A model generated the notes under the pieces. The model saw only the letters and a program-made list of their open reading frames with translations. It had not been told where the DNA came from and did no database searches. Below, one piece after another: positions 8,746-16,568 of a stretch of DNA of 40,941 nt (the stretch's first letter is position 1; each line of letters starts with the position of its first letter). This DNA comes from WRCA01 sp050943575 (GTDB lineage: Bacteria > Pseudomonadota > Alphaproteobacteria > Rs-D84), in assembly GCA_050943575.1 (NCBI GenBank), contig JBMNPL010000006.1:1-40941 (forward strand), in the 5' to 3' direction. The translations under genes and the position numbers were made by a program.

Positions 8746-10476
8746 TTATATAGTTTTATCTGTTATCTGACTTTTAACAAATTCATCCTCGCTGGAATAC
8801 ATAGGCCATTTTCCATCTGCTAATTCTTCAAGACCAGTTAATGGTTGATCTAATTTTGCACGATATAACCACAAATTTGAAATTACACGTTTAATATAAT
8901 TTCTAGTTTCAACATGAGGAAAACTTTCTATCCATAATAAAGGATCGTCAGTTTGAAATCTTTTTTCAAATTTCATTACGGAACCTTCACCAGAATTATA
9001 AGCAGCAAGCATTTTTATAATGTTTTTATCAATAAGAGGTAAATTTAATAAATCAACAATGTATTGCTGTCCCAAAAACATATTGTGTTCTGGTTTTGAA
9101 ATATCTAATTTAGATATATGAACATTATTTCGTTTTGCCACCATCTTTGCTGTTTTAGGCATCATTTGCATAACGCCTTTTGCCCCTTTAACTGATTTTG
9201 CCGAAGTTTTAAAGCCAGATTCTTGTCTGGTTATTGCAAAAAGTAATGCACGATCAATACTCCATCCGCCCATCGGCTCCCAATCAGGCAATGGATATTG
9301 TGCCCCAAAAATAACATTTTGATCAATTTCCATAATTCCACGATTGCGAACTAGGCCAGCCATTTGCATTGACATACGTGGTAATTTTTCTGTTGATGAT
9401 AAAGAATATAATGCGTGTAACATTTTATCCGAAGCATTTTTAGTAGCTAATAAAGCTAAATATTTTTCAGCCCTGACTTTATCGTCAATTTGTAAAAATG
9501 CCAATGCAGTTTTACCATATCCAGTATTAATTATTTGTTCTATATCGTCATCAGAAATACCTTTATCAAAAAATTCATATTCTGGGGTTTTATCTAACAT
9601 CGCGGCTGATAAAGTACCATAAAATAATTGTGGGCGTTTCATACCAATTCGCCAATGTTTTTTAGCAATTCCATTATTTCCAGCCATTTCTGCCGATCGT
9701 CCAGCCCAGAATAAAGCCTCTATTTTTCGGGCATCATTCAATTGTGTTAGATTTGTCATTTCATTAAATTTTGCTTCTGCTTCATCAAACTTGCCTTCTT
9801 TGAATGCTATTAACCCCATAGTCCAAAGACCATATTCTGATTTTTCATTTGCTGATATTTGCCCGAATTTTTTCGCAAGTTCAATTTCACCGTTTGTATA
9901 ATAAATAAATGCAAGTCTGCCGGCTAGTCTTCCATAATCTGCCTTGGATAATGATTTAACAAACTTCTTATCTTCTAAAATATGTCTGGCATTTTTTGTA
10001 CTTCCCCTGGATAACACTTTTTTAAATTGTTTTATTTTTCCAGCAGTTGCACCCGAATATTCTTTTGTCGTCCAAGATTCTGATTTCGCCCCAATATCTT
10101 TGAATCTAACATCCGGTGTTGGTAGTTTTGGTGAACGAACTGATGCTTTTTTTATTTTTGCAATTTTTGCAATACGTTCTGCCCCTGGTTTGTTATAACA
10201 TTTTTGCATCCATGCAGCTAATTCTTTACCCTTGCTACGATATGTTTTAGAAGTATATCTTTGATAAAGAACTTCGCATTTTAAAATAGGATCTTTTAAA
10301 GATTTTTCTATTTCTATCGCGGCAGATATTTTTTCTGCAGCTTGTAATCTGAATATTTCTTTATAAATTGTGGCATCAGATTCAGATAAAATTTTTGGTA
10401 ATTCAACGGCTTGCGCCCCCGACACTATAAATGACAAAACAAAAGTTGTTAAAAATATAGGAATAATTTTTCTCAT
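8746..10476 (-). CDS. slt: Soluble lytic transglycosylase (Slt-type, GH23)
   Basis: Periplasmic peptidoglycan-cleaving enzyme. From the ATG at 10476 the protein is 576 aa and begins with a clean signal peptide (MRKIIPIF..., cleavage after AQA); the frame stays open for 48 more codons upstream but that overlaps nrdR and would bury the signal. A long alpha-helical superhelical region (Ala/Lys-rich, TPR-like) precedes the C-terminal SLT domain with 'ITRQESGFK' (catalytic Glu419), 'GAKGVMQMMPKTAK', and 'LAAYNSGEGSVM'. It starts one base after the nrdR stop. Together with the MltB-like protein this gives two distinct lytic transglycosylases in the window. Confidence 0.9.
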   Translation of the reverse strand: MRKIIPIFLTTFVLSFIVSGAQAVELPKILSESDATIYKEIFRLQAAEKISAAIEIEKSLKDPILKCEVLYQRYTSKTYRSKGKELAAWMQKCYNKPGAERIAKIAKIKKASVRSPKLPTPDVRFKDIGAKSESWTTKEYSGATAGKIKQFKKVLSRGSTKNARHILEDKKFVKSLSKADYGRLAGRLAFIYYTNGEIELAKKFGQISANEKSEYGLWTMGLIAFKEGKFDEAEAKFNEMTNLTQLNDARKIEALFWAGRSAEMAGNNGIAKKHWRIGMKRPQLFYGTLSAAMLDKTPEYEFFDKGISDDDIEQIINTGYGKTALAFLQIDDKVRAEKYLALLATKNASDKMLHALYSLSSTEKLPRMSMQMAGLVRNRGIMEIDQNVIFGAQYPLPDWEPMGGWSIDRALLFAITRQESGFKTSAKSVKGAKGVMQMMPKTAKMVAKRNNVHISKLDISKPEHNMFLGQQYIVDLLNLPLIDKNIIKMLAAYNSGEGSVMKFEKRFQTDDPLLWIESFPHVETRNYIKRVISNLWLYRAKLDQPLTGLEELADGKWPMYSSEDEFVKSQITDKTI

Positions 10477-10477
10477 T

Positions 10478-10984
10478 TTAAAATAAAGATGTTTTATATT
10501 TTTTTTGCGATTCAGATTTTTTCTCGTTTTCCGTACTATCTTGGATTTTACCAATGATTTTTTGAAAGTCTGATATTTTATTAAATTTTTTATAAACCGA
10601 AGCAAACCTAATAAAAGCAATAGGATCCAAATTTAATAAAGATTCAGATACCATTTCACCAATTTGCTCACTGGATACAGATTCATCATTTTCAGCCTCT
10701 AACCTGCGATGAATACTGGTTACAAATTTTTCTATTTGTTCTTCGGATACATCACGTTTACGGCATGCGATTCGGATGGATCTGGCCAATTTTTCACGAT
10801 CAAACGGTTGCAGCGAGCCGCCAGTCTTGCGTACCATGATATCCCGCAATTGAACCCGTTCAATTGTGGTGAATTTTGCACCGCATTCACTGCAAACGCG
10901 TCTGCGACGAATTGTTCCGTCTTCTTCATTTGGGCGGGAATCTCTAACTTGCGATTCAGTACTGTTGCAATATGGGCATCTCAT
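10478..10984 (-). CDS. nrdR: Transcriptional repressor NrdR
   Basis: Zn-ribbon/ATP-cone repressor of ribonucleotide reductase genes. From ATG 10984 the protein is 168 aa, of which ~150 is the usual family length. The Zn ribbon is Cys3-x2-Cys6 and Cys31-x2-Cys34, with the RRRR stretch (27-29 region) for DNA contact; the ATP cone follows ('VRKTGGSLQPFDREKL...'). The C-terminal ~20 residues are a Lys/Ser/Glu-rich extension. The frame remains open upstream of 10984, but the family start MRCPYC is unambiguous. No SD sequence precedes the ATG; a promoter with its -10 eight bases upstream suggests a leaderless message. It heads nrdR-slt-rnhB-pgk. No NrdR box was recognised nearby. Confidence 0.95.
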   Translation of the reverse strand: MRCPYCNSTESQVRDSRPNEEDGTIRRRRVCSECGAKFTTIERVQLRDIMVRKTGGSLQPFDREKLARSIRIACRKRDVSEEQIEKFVTSIHRRLEAENDESVSSEQIGEMVSESLLNLDPIAFIRFASVYKKFNKISDFQKIIGKIQDSTENEKKSESQKKYKTSLF

Positions 10985-10992
10985 AAAAGAAA

Positions 10993-11021
10993 ATACTAGT
11001 AAAAAAATAAACAATTGTCTA
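10993..11021 (-). promoter_or_regulatory. Promoter of nrdR operon
   Basis: Reading the minus strand: TAGACA (11021-11016), 17-bp spacer, TAGTAT (10998-10993), then 8 nt to the nrdR ATG. The predicted start point is at, or one or two bases before, the start codon. Confidence 0.5.
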
Positions 11022-11048
11022 GAATAAAAAGTAATAATGGAGAAGATT

Positions 11049-12020
11049 ATGGAAGAAAACAAAAAAATCGATTTGGTATATTTATGGGTTGATGGGAATG
11101 ATCCAAAATGGCTGGCAATAAAACAGAAAGCTTTGCTTGATGCTGGCAAATCAGTCCATAAATCCGCATTAGGTGGTCGGTTTGATGACAATGATGAGCT
11201 TTTATTTTCTCTGCGTTCTGTTGAAAAATTTATGCCATGGATAAATCATATTTATATTGTTACAAAAGACCAAACCCCGAAATGGTTAAATATAAATAAT
11301 CCCAAAGTTTCAATAGTGTCACAGACAAGTATTATACCAAAAAAATATCCAGATTTTTTTAATTCGGCCGCGATAGAAATGTTTTTATCAAAAATTCCAG
11401 GACTTTCTGAAAAGTTTATTTATGCGAATGATGATATGATTCTGGGGGCGCCTGTATCACCAGATTTCTTTTTTGATATTAAAGGCAATCCAATTTTAAT
11501 ATTAAAGGAAAGCAGAAAGAGAAAAAGCCATTCATTAATCGGGACAGGCGTTCAAAATGCAAGAAATATTGTGCTGGATGCAACTAGGAAAAAGTATAAT
11601 ATGACCCTGTCGCATGCTTTTGATCCTTATACTAAAACTCAATTTAATTCGGCAATAAAAAAGTTTTGGTCAGAGTTAGAAGAATCTACATTAACGCCTT
11701 TTCGCGAGCCGCGAAATATTCAACGATTGTTTATGACACTTTATAATAATGCTTTGGGAAGAAATACAATTGTATTGCCATGGCGGTTTGGTAAAAAGCG
11801 GTTGGTTTTACATGCTAATGAACCATGGATAAAAACATTTATTCGTAAAATTGCAGAATTTATTTTACCGGTAAAATATGATTTTTATGATGTAAAAAAT
11901 ATAAAAAAATTACGAAAAATAAAACCAAAGATGTTTTGTGTAAATGACGGGGAAGTTTTTGCAAAAAACATAAAAGAAATAAAAAAATTATTCCCAAAAA
12001 AATCAAAATTTGAAAAATAA
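11049..12020 (+). CDS. Stealth-family sugar-phosphate transferase (capsule-like glycan)
   Basis: Stealth proteins transfer hexose-1-phosphate units onto capsular or surface polysaccharides and are related to eukaryotic GlcNAc-1-phosphotransferase. CR1 is 'LVYLWVDGNDPKW' at the N-terminus; CR2 covers 'DNDELLFSLRSVEKFMPWI' through 'IYIVTKDQTPKWL' to 'FIYANDDMILG'; CR3-like sequence includes 'LSHAFDPYTK' and a CR4-like tail follows. I prefer ATG 11049 because GGAG lies 6 nt before it; ATG 11037 is four codons upstream and has no SD. It diverges from nrdR and converges with the RgpF-like gene (5-bp gap), so the three glycan genes form one locus on two strands. Confidence 0.85.
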   Translation: MEENKKIDLVYLWVDGNDPKWLAIKQKALLDAGKSVHKSALGGRFDDNDELLFSLRSVEKFMPWINHIYIVTKDQTPKWLNINNPKVSIVSQTSIIPKKYPDFFNSAAIEMFLSKIPGLSEKFIYANDDMILGAPVSPDFFFDIKGNPILILKESRKRKSHSLIGTGVQNARNIVLDATRKKYNMTLSHAFDPYTKTQFNSAIKKFWSELEESTLTPFREPRNIQRLFMTLYNNALGRNTIVLPWRFGKKRLVLHANEPWIKTFIRKIAEFILPVKYDFYDVKNIKKLRKIKPKMFCVNDGEVFAKNIKEIKKLFPKKSKFEK

Positions 12021-12025
12021 CATTT

Positions 12026-12868
12026 TTATATTTTAATTTTTTTCCACCATACCGGAAGACCAAGAATACGGATAATGTGTTTACCAGAATTTGTTTGAAA
12101 ACTCTGAAAGAAAAACCTGCGTATTCCAAAAAGCTTTGATAATTTTTCAAATTTTTTATTTGATGCACCTGGCATTATTTTTTCGCCCATTGACCCAAAA
12201 TAACGTTCCATAAAATATGGTAACTCGTCTGAATGTTTATCATAAACATTAGATTTTTTGAAATCTGAAAAATGGATTTTCGATAGCATTGGCGGAAATA
12301 TTTTTGTCCGCGCCATGAACATAGTTCCTTCAACATAAAGATTATTAACTTTTAATGGTGGATTTAATTTCAAATCGTTGGATATTTTTAAGTATTTATC
12401 CAGATTTTTTTCAATAGATCTGACCTTTGCAATAAAATAAGGACTTCCCAGCATATTTATATCTGGATTATTTGCAAATGTTTTTAAATTTTCTTTAATT
12501 ATTTCTGGGCTGCCGATTAATGATTCCACCAACAGATTTCTCCACCATTTCCCTAATGCAAACCAACCCGCAGGATTCTTCTTATACCCACGACGAACAA
12601 TCCGTTTTGCATGAATTTTTATTATAAAATCATATTTGGAAATATCAGTATTTTCCAAAGCATAGAAAAAAGGTCCAACGTCTAAACCATGATTTAAAAC
12701 CTTTAATATTCTGGGATTAAATCGTGCAAATTTTTCACGCAATTCTGGAGTGTCATCAGAAGTTGTTATTACAAAATCACAATCTATATCTTTTAAATTA
12801 TCAAATTGAGATGCAAAATAATCTGCCTGGTCTTGATAAAAAATATGTAAAGCTACAAGAATTTTCAT
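12026..12868 (-). CDS. RgpF-like (rhamnan synthesis F family) protein
   Basis: The N-terminal 'VALHIFYQDQADYF', 'LNHGLDVGPFFYAL' (family pattern N-x-G-x-D-V-G-P-F) and 'YDFIIKIHAKR' followed by 'WWRNLLVESLIG' match the rhamnan-synthesis protein F family, which acts in building rhamnose-containing or other cell-surface polysaccharides. Family members are treated as glycosyltransferase-like, and the acceptor cannot be read from sequence. Length 280 aa. No SD is obvious; it lies 21 bp after the stop of the GT2-like gene and is probably co-transcribed with it. No membrane segment. Confidence 0.75.
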   Translation of the reverse strand: MKILVALHIFYQDQADYFASQFDNLKDIDCDFVITTSDDTPELREKFARFNPRILKVLNHGLDVGPFFYALENTDISKYDFIIKIHAKRIVRRGYKKNPAGWFALGKWWRNLLVESLIGSPEIIKENLKTFANNPDINMLGSPYFIAKVRSIEKNLDKYLKISNDLKLNPPLKVNNLYVEGTMFMARTKIFPPMLSKIHFSDFKKSNVYDKHSDELPYFMERYFGSMGEKIMPGASNKKFEKLSKLFGIRRFFFQSFQTNSGKHIIRILGLPVWWKKIKI

Positions 12869-12889
12869 AAATATTTTTCCTTTTTAATT

Positions 12890-13639
12890 TTATATTAACT
12901 TTTTTAATTGAGGATAATGTTCAATTATAGCATTTAAACATTTTTCGTTTTTACCATTTTGATTTTCTTCCCATAAGCTCGTTTTTTGAGAGTTAGCAAT
13001 AAATGGTAAATTTTTAATAGGTTTTTGAGCGATTGTTATTTTTGTTCCGTTTAATAATGTCATTGCCCAAAACCAAACATCATCATTTGTTGGTGCAATT
13101 TTTCTAAATAATTTTTCATTAAATACATCAGGGTGTAAAGAATGTGGTGGATAAAGTATACCCCCGACACCTGTTGCAAAATTTTTAAAACTTGGTCGTC
13201 CAAAAAACCATTGTCGCCAAATTTTATTTTGTATTTTGCACCATTTACGATATGGTTTGTTTAAATTTATACGATAAATATGATGCCCAATCACAGCATT
13301 TGGATATTTTTTATGTGTTGCTATTAATTGCGCCAACCAATCGGATGGATAAATAACATCATCATCCGCAATAACAATAATATCTTCTGGAAATTTTCGT
13401 AATGTTGGTATTAATTTTTTATAAGATTTAATGTCTTTGGTCCAACGAATTTGAAATTTTTTATTCTTTTTAACTATATCAGTTAGATTTTTAGGTATTT
13501 TTTTATTAGGGAATTCAGATTCAGCCAGATGTAAAATAACTAAATCAGGTTCAGGTTTTTGCGCTAACAAAGAAACAATAGTTTGTGATACTATATTAAT
13601 ACGTGGCGGATATGATGTAAGAGATATAATAGTTTTCAT
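12890..13639 (-). CDS. GT2-like glycosyltransferase
   Basis: Starts with 'MKTIISLTSYPPRI', has a GT-A-like nucleotide-binding half and a D-x-D motif at Asp92-Asp94 ('VIADDDVIYP'), where the sugar nucleotide and metal would bind. A later 'TNDDVWFWAM' (acidic pair plus aromatic residues) resembles the catalytic ED-like region. Length 249 aa, cytoplasmic. It is first in a two-gene unit with the RgpF-like protein and next to the Stealth gene, so a role in a capsule or O-antigen-like glycan is inferred. Donor and acceptor are unknown. Confidence 0.7.
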   Translation of the reverse strand: MKTIISLTSYPPRINIVSQTIVSLLAQKPEPDLVILHLAESEFPNKKIPKNLTDIVKKNKKFQIRWTKDIKSYKKLIPTLRKFPEDIIVIADDDVIYPSDWLAQLIATHKKYPNAVIGHHIYRINLNKPYRKWCKIQNKIWRQWFFGRPSFKNFATGVGGILYPPHSLHPDVFNEKLFRKIAPTNDDVWFWAMTLLNGTKITIAQKPIKNLPFIANSQKTSLWEENQNGKNEKCLNAIIEHYPQLKKLI

Positions 13640-13724
13640 TACCTGCTATTAGAATTCAAAAAACAAAAAAAATCAAGCAAATATATATTTATTAAATTTA
13701 GTATATAAAATAATGCGTTTTTTA

Positions 13725-13733
13725 TGGTATAAT
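13725..13733 (+). promoter_or_regulatory. Extended -10 promoter of ccrM, overlapping the start region
   Basis: TG-G-TATAAT at 13725-13733 is a perfect extended -10. No good -35 is seen. The GTG start is at 13739, only 5 nt after the hexamer, so the predicted +1 is at the start codon itself. Confidence 0.65.
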
Positions 13734-13738
13734 GCAAT

Positions 13739-14836
13739 GTGAGAGAATGGAAAAATAAAATTTTACAAGGCGATTGCATTGCCCATATGAAAAACATGCC
13801 AGATGCATGTATTGATGCAGTTTTTGCCGATCCACCTTATAATTTACAACTGGGACATAAAACGCTATATCGTCCAGAAGATCAAACTGCTGCACGTGCT
13901 GTTCGTGATGAATGGGATTCTTTCGAATCTATCGCAGAATATGATGAATTTACTCGTGAATGGATGACACAAGTCAAAAGAATATTAAAACCAGATGGTG
14001 TATTATGGGTTATTGGTAGTTATCATAATATTTTTCGTGTTGGCGCAATATTACAAGATTTAGGTTTTTGGATTTTAAATGATATTGTTTGGGTTAAAAC
14101 TAATCCTATGCCAAATTTTAGAGGAACTAGATTTACAAATGCTCATGAAACTCTTATTTGGGCAACTCCACAAAAAACAGGTAAATATACATTTAATTAT
14201 GATACTATGAAAAAATTCAATGGCGGCAAGCAAATGCGCAGTGATTGGGAAATAGATATTTGTTTAGGTTCAGAAAGATTAAAAGATGAAAATGGAAAAA
14301 GTTTACATCCTACACAAAAGCCCGCAGATTTATTACGTAGAATTATTTTATCTAGTACAAAAGCAGGGGATATAATTCTAGATCCTTTTTTCGGTAGTGG
14401 AACAACAGGTGCAGTGGCAAAGGAATTAGGACGAAATTGGATAGGTATTGAAAAAGAATCAGAATATATAACAGCAGCGCAAAATAGAATTATAGATATA
14501 AAACCTGTAGATTTATCAGAAATAGAAGTCCCAGCCAAACGTGAAGAAATAAGAATCCCATTCAAAGAATTATTAAGTGCTGGAATGCTTTATGCTGGAC
14601 AAACCCTCATAGGTGCCAATGGCGATAGGGTAATGATTACAAAAGATGGTCAATTATCACATGCTTTGTTAGGCAAAGGTTCAATACATGTAATGGCTGC
14701 TAAATTACAAAAAACAGTTAGTTTTAATGGTTGGGATTACTGGTCAGCCGAGCGCAGAGATGGTAATTTAGTTCCAATAGACTCCTTGCGTAAATTATTA
14801 CGTGAAGCAAAAATTGGCATGAAAAAAGCCGCGTAA
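13739..14836 (+). CDS. ccrM: CcrM-type adenine-N6 DNA methyltransferase (GANTC)
   Basis: Beta-class methyltransferase expected to methylate adenine in GANTC; in Caulobacter and relatives it is solitary and cell-cycle controlled. Motif IV is DPPY (31-34) near the N-terminus, 'WVIGSYHNIFRVG' and 'NPMPNFRGTRF.NAHETLIWA' are close to Caulobacter CcrM, 'HPTQKP' follows, and motif I is 'DPFFGSG' (215-221). The C-terminal ~100 residues ('LLSAGMLYAGQTL...') form the CcrM-specific extension needed for DNA recognition. No cognate endonuclease lies beside it, supporting the orphan regulatory role. The start is GTG 13739: an overlapping ATG at 13738 reads ATG-TGA and is unusable, and there is no SD. I infer leaderless translation. 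Confidence 0.95.
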   Translation: MREWKNKILQGDCIAHMKNMPDACIDAVFADPPYNLQLGHKTLYRPEDQTAARAVRDEWDSFESIAEYDEFTREWMTQVKRILKPDGVLWVIGSYHNIFRVGAILQDLGFWILNDIVWVKTNPMPNFRGTRFTNAHETLIWATPQKTGKYTFNYDTMKKFNGGKQMRSDWEIDICLGSERLKDENGKSLHPTQKPADLLRRIILSSTKAGDIILDPFFGSGTTGAVAKELGRNWIGIEKESEYITAAQNRIIDIKPVDLSEIEVPAKREEIRIPFKELLSAGMLYAGQTLIGANGDRVMITKDGQLSHALLGKGSIHVMAAKLQKTVSFNGWDYWSAERRDGNLVPIDSLRKLLREAKIGMKKAA

Positions 14837-14915
14837 ATTATTTTTTAATATTTTTAATTTTCCCCTTGCATTTGTTTCAAATAAGTTGCTATCCTTTACT
14901 TGTCATAAAACAAAA

Positions 14916-14921
14916 AAGGAG
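14916..14921 (+). promoter_or_regulatory. Strong ribosome-binding site of the DsbA-like gene
   Basis: AAGGAG 5 nt upstream of ATG 14927. Shown because several other units in the window lack any SD sequence. Confidence 0.7.
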
Positions 14922-14926
14922 AAAAA

Positions 14927-15751
14927 ATGACTTGGACAATATTGGTGCTGATAATTGCAGTTGCCTTATACATGTTTGGTTCTATGTTAATTAAACATGA
15001 TCCTAAAAAACAAATGACTATATCACAGTTGATTGCTAAAAGATTAATTAAACTGATTGCTATAGTATTATTAATTATTGGTGTCGCACGTATTTGGACC
15101 CCATGCTATCTAACAAAAACCAATCCTGGTATTTTGCGTGATATGGTTACAGGGATGCAAGCCGGCGAACAAAGAGAAACTAGCAAAAAAATCAGAAAAC
15201 ATGTTAAAAAACATGGTAATAAAATGATGCGTCATGCCCCAATTTTGGGTAATAAAGATGCTAAAAAAACAATCTTTGTCTTTACAGACTATTCTTGTCC
15301 ATATTGCCGTCGTGTAAACAATGAATTGAAAAAAGTTATAAAAAACAACAAAGATGTTCGTGTTGTTGTAAAAAACTTTTCAATACATGGGATATTATCT
15401 GATTCCCCAGCACGTGCAATGATTGCTGCAAAAATGCAAGGTTGTGATGTTGATGCATTAAATAGTAGCTTGATGGAAAAAAACTATTGGCCTTCAGATT
15501 TAAAAGGTCAATCTCAAGAAGCAATAGAAAAAACAATTGTAAAGAACGTTATGGCTGCTGCTAAAAAAGCGGGCTGTGATACAGCACGTTTAGAAACAGA
15601 TATGAAAAGTGATGTAGTATCTGGTGAACTAGCAGAAGTTGGCGAATTAGCAAGAGAATTCGGGATTAATGGAACTCCATTCTTGATTGTTGGCGATCAA
15701 GCTTTCCCAGGTGCTATTTCATCAGCTCAAATTCAACAAGCGTTGAAATAA
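14927..15751 (+). CDS. Membrane-anchored DsbA-like thiol oxidoreductase/disulfide isomerase
   Basis: Two hydrophobic segments (residues 3-21 and 41-56) precede a periplasmic thioredoxin-fold domain. The active site is CPYC at 124-127 ('TDYSCPYC'), and the cis-proline loop is 'NGTPFLIV' near the C-terminus; a helical insertion lies between them, as in DsbA/BdbD/Com1-type proteins. It should form or rearrange disulfides in exported proteins. The Cys-rich exported protein at 4.7-6.9 kb would be a plausible client, but that link is only inferred. Length 274 aa. It has a good SD and a dedicated terminator. Confidence 0.85.
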   Translation: MTWTILVLIIAVALYMFGSMLIKHDPKKQMTISQLIAKRLIKLIAIVLLIIGVARIWTPCYLTKTNPGILRDMVTGMQAGEQRETSKKIRKHVKKHGNKMMRHAPILGNKDAKKTIFVFTDYSCPYCRRVNNELKKVIKNNKDVRVVVKNFSIHGILSDSPARAMIAAKMQGCDVDALNSSLMEKNYWPSDLKGQSQEAIEKTIVKNVMAAAKKAGCDTARLETDMKSDVVSGELAEVGELAREFGINGTPFLIVGDQAFPGAISSAQIQQALK

Positions 15752-15770
15752 AAACAATTTGTTTTTTAGA

Positions 15771-15800
15771 AAAAGGGGCGAATTAAATTCGCCTCTTTTA
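15771..15800 (+). terminator. Terminator after the DsbA-like gene
   Basis: AAAAGGGGCGAATT pairs with AATTCGCCTCTTTT (one G-U pair) around a very short loop, followed by T-rich sequence. Confidence 0.75.
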
Positions 15801-15820
15801 TTGTAATCAAAGGATAAGTA

Positions 15821-16549
15821 ATGAAAAAATTATTAATAATTGGTGATGGAGATATTGGTATTAATCAATCGGATGTAATTGATTTTAATATAATATCAGT
15901 AGAAAATTTAACACTAGAAGAATTTTATATGTATGATAATTTTGAAAATTGCATAATTATGAAAGGTTTGATAGAAACTAGTGATTTTATGCGTCGTGTT
16001 TTAGAAATAAATAAAAATTTTGGCGGTGGATTTATTTCTCATTGTGGTGTTTTTAAACGTGATAATTTTTCTCCGATAATTATAACTGATAGCGCGTTAA
16101 ATATTGCACCAACTTTACAAGATAAACAAGAAATTACAAAAAATGCAATTGCTTTGGCGCGTCGTATTGGTTTGTCGGATTTCCCGATTGTTAATTTTTT
16201 AACACCTTCGTCAAAAATAGATAAAAAAATCAAATCTTCATTGGATGCTGCAGAATTAGAAAAATTTGTCGCGAATAATTTTCAAGGTATTCGCACAACT
16301 CATAATGCTTTGGATGTGTGTTTTTCTGATTCAGCCAAATTAAAAAAGATAGATGGTGCTTTGCGACCAGATATTTTAATTTGTGATAATATTGACCAAA
16401 GTAATGCACTTTATAAAAGTTTAACTATTTTTGGAGGATTTATTACAGCTGGATTTATAGTCGGTAATGAAAATTTACCACCTATTATTTTAACTAGTAG
16501 ATCTGATACCAAGGAAAGTAAAATTTGGTCTATTAAAATGATGGCTTAA
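15821..16549 (+). CDS. Phosphate acetyl/butyryltransferase family protein (short)
   Basis: The stretch from 'IIMKGLIETSDFMRRVL' (46-61) through 'GGGFISHCGVF', 'IITDSALNIAPTL', 'LDAAELEKF', 'HNALDVCFSD' (161-170), 'DILICDNIDQSNALYKSL' and 'IILTSRSD' is characteristic of phosphotransacylases, which exchange CoA and phosphate on acetyl- or butyryl-CoA. At 242 aa it is shorter than the ~300-340 aa usual for the family: the N-terminal ~50-60 residues are reduced, although the start has AAAGGA and looks authentic. No kinase (ackA/buk) is adjacent. It may make an acyl phosphate or be a specialised form; exact substrate unclear. Confidence 0.7.
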   Translation: MKKLLIIGDGDIGINQSDVIDFNIISVENLTLEEFYMYDNFENCIIMKGLIETSDFMRRVLEINKNFGGGFISHCGVFKRDNFSPIIITDSALNIAPTLQDKQEITKNAIALARRIGLSDFPIVNFLTPSSKIDKKIKSSLDAAELEKFVANNFQGIRTTHNALDVCFSDSAKLKKIDGALRPDILICDNIDQSNALYKSLTIFGGFITAGFIVGNENLPPIILTSRSDTKESKIWSIKMMA

Positions 16550-16568
16550 TTTATGTTTGAAAAAATAA

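Noticed and set aside
10477..10620. N-terminal extension of the Slt protein to 10620
   Set aside because: Overlaps nrdR and would bury the obvious signal peptide starting at 10476.
13739..14836. ccrM as part of a restriction-modification pair
   Set aside because: No endonuclease gene adjoins it and its C-terminal extension is that of the solitary cell-cycle enzyme.
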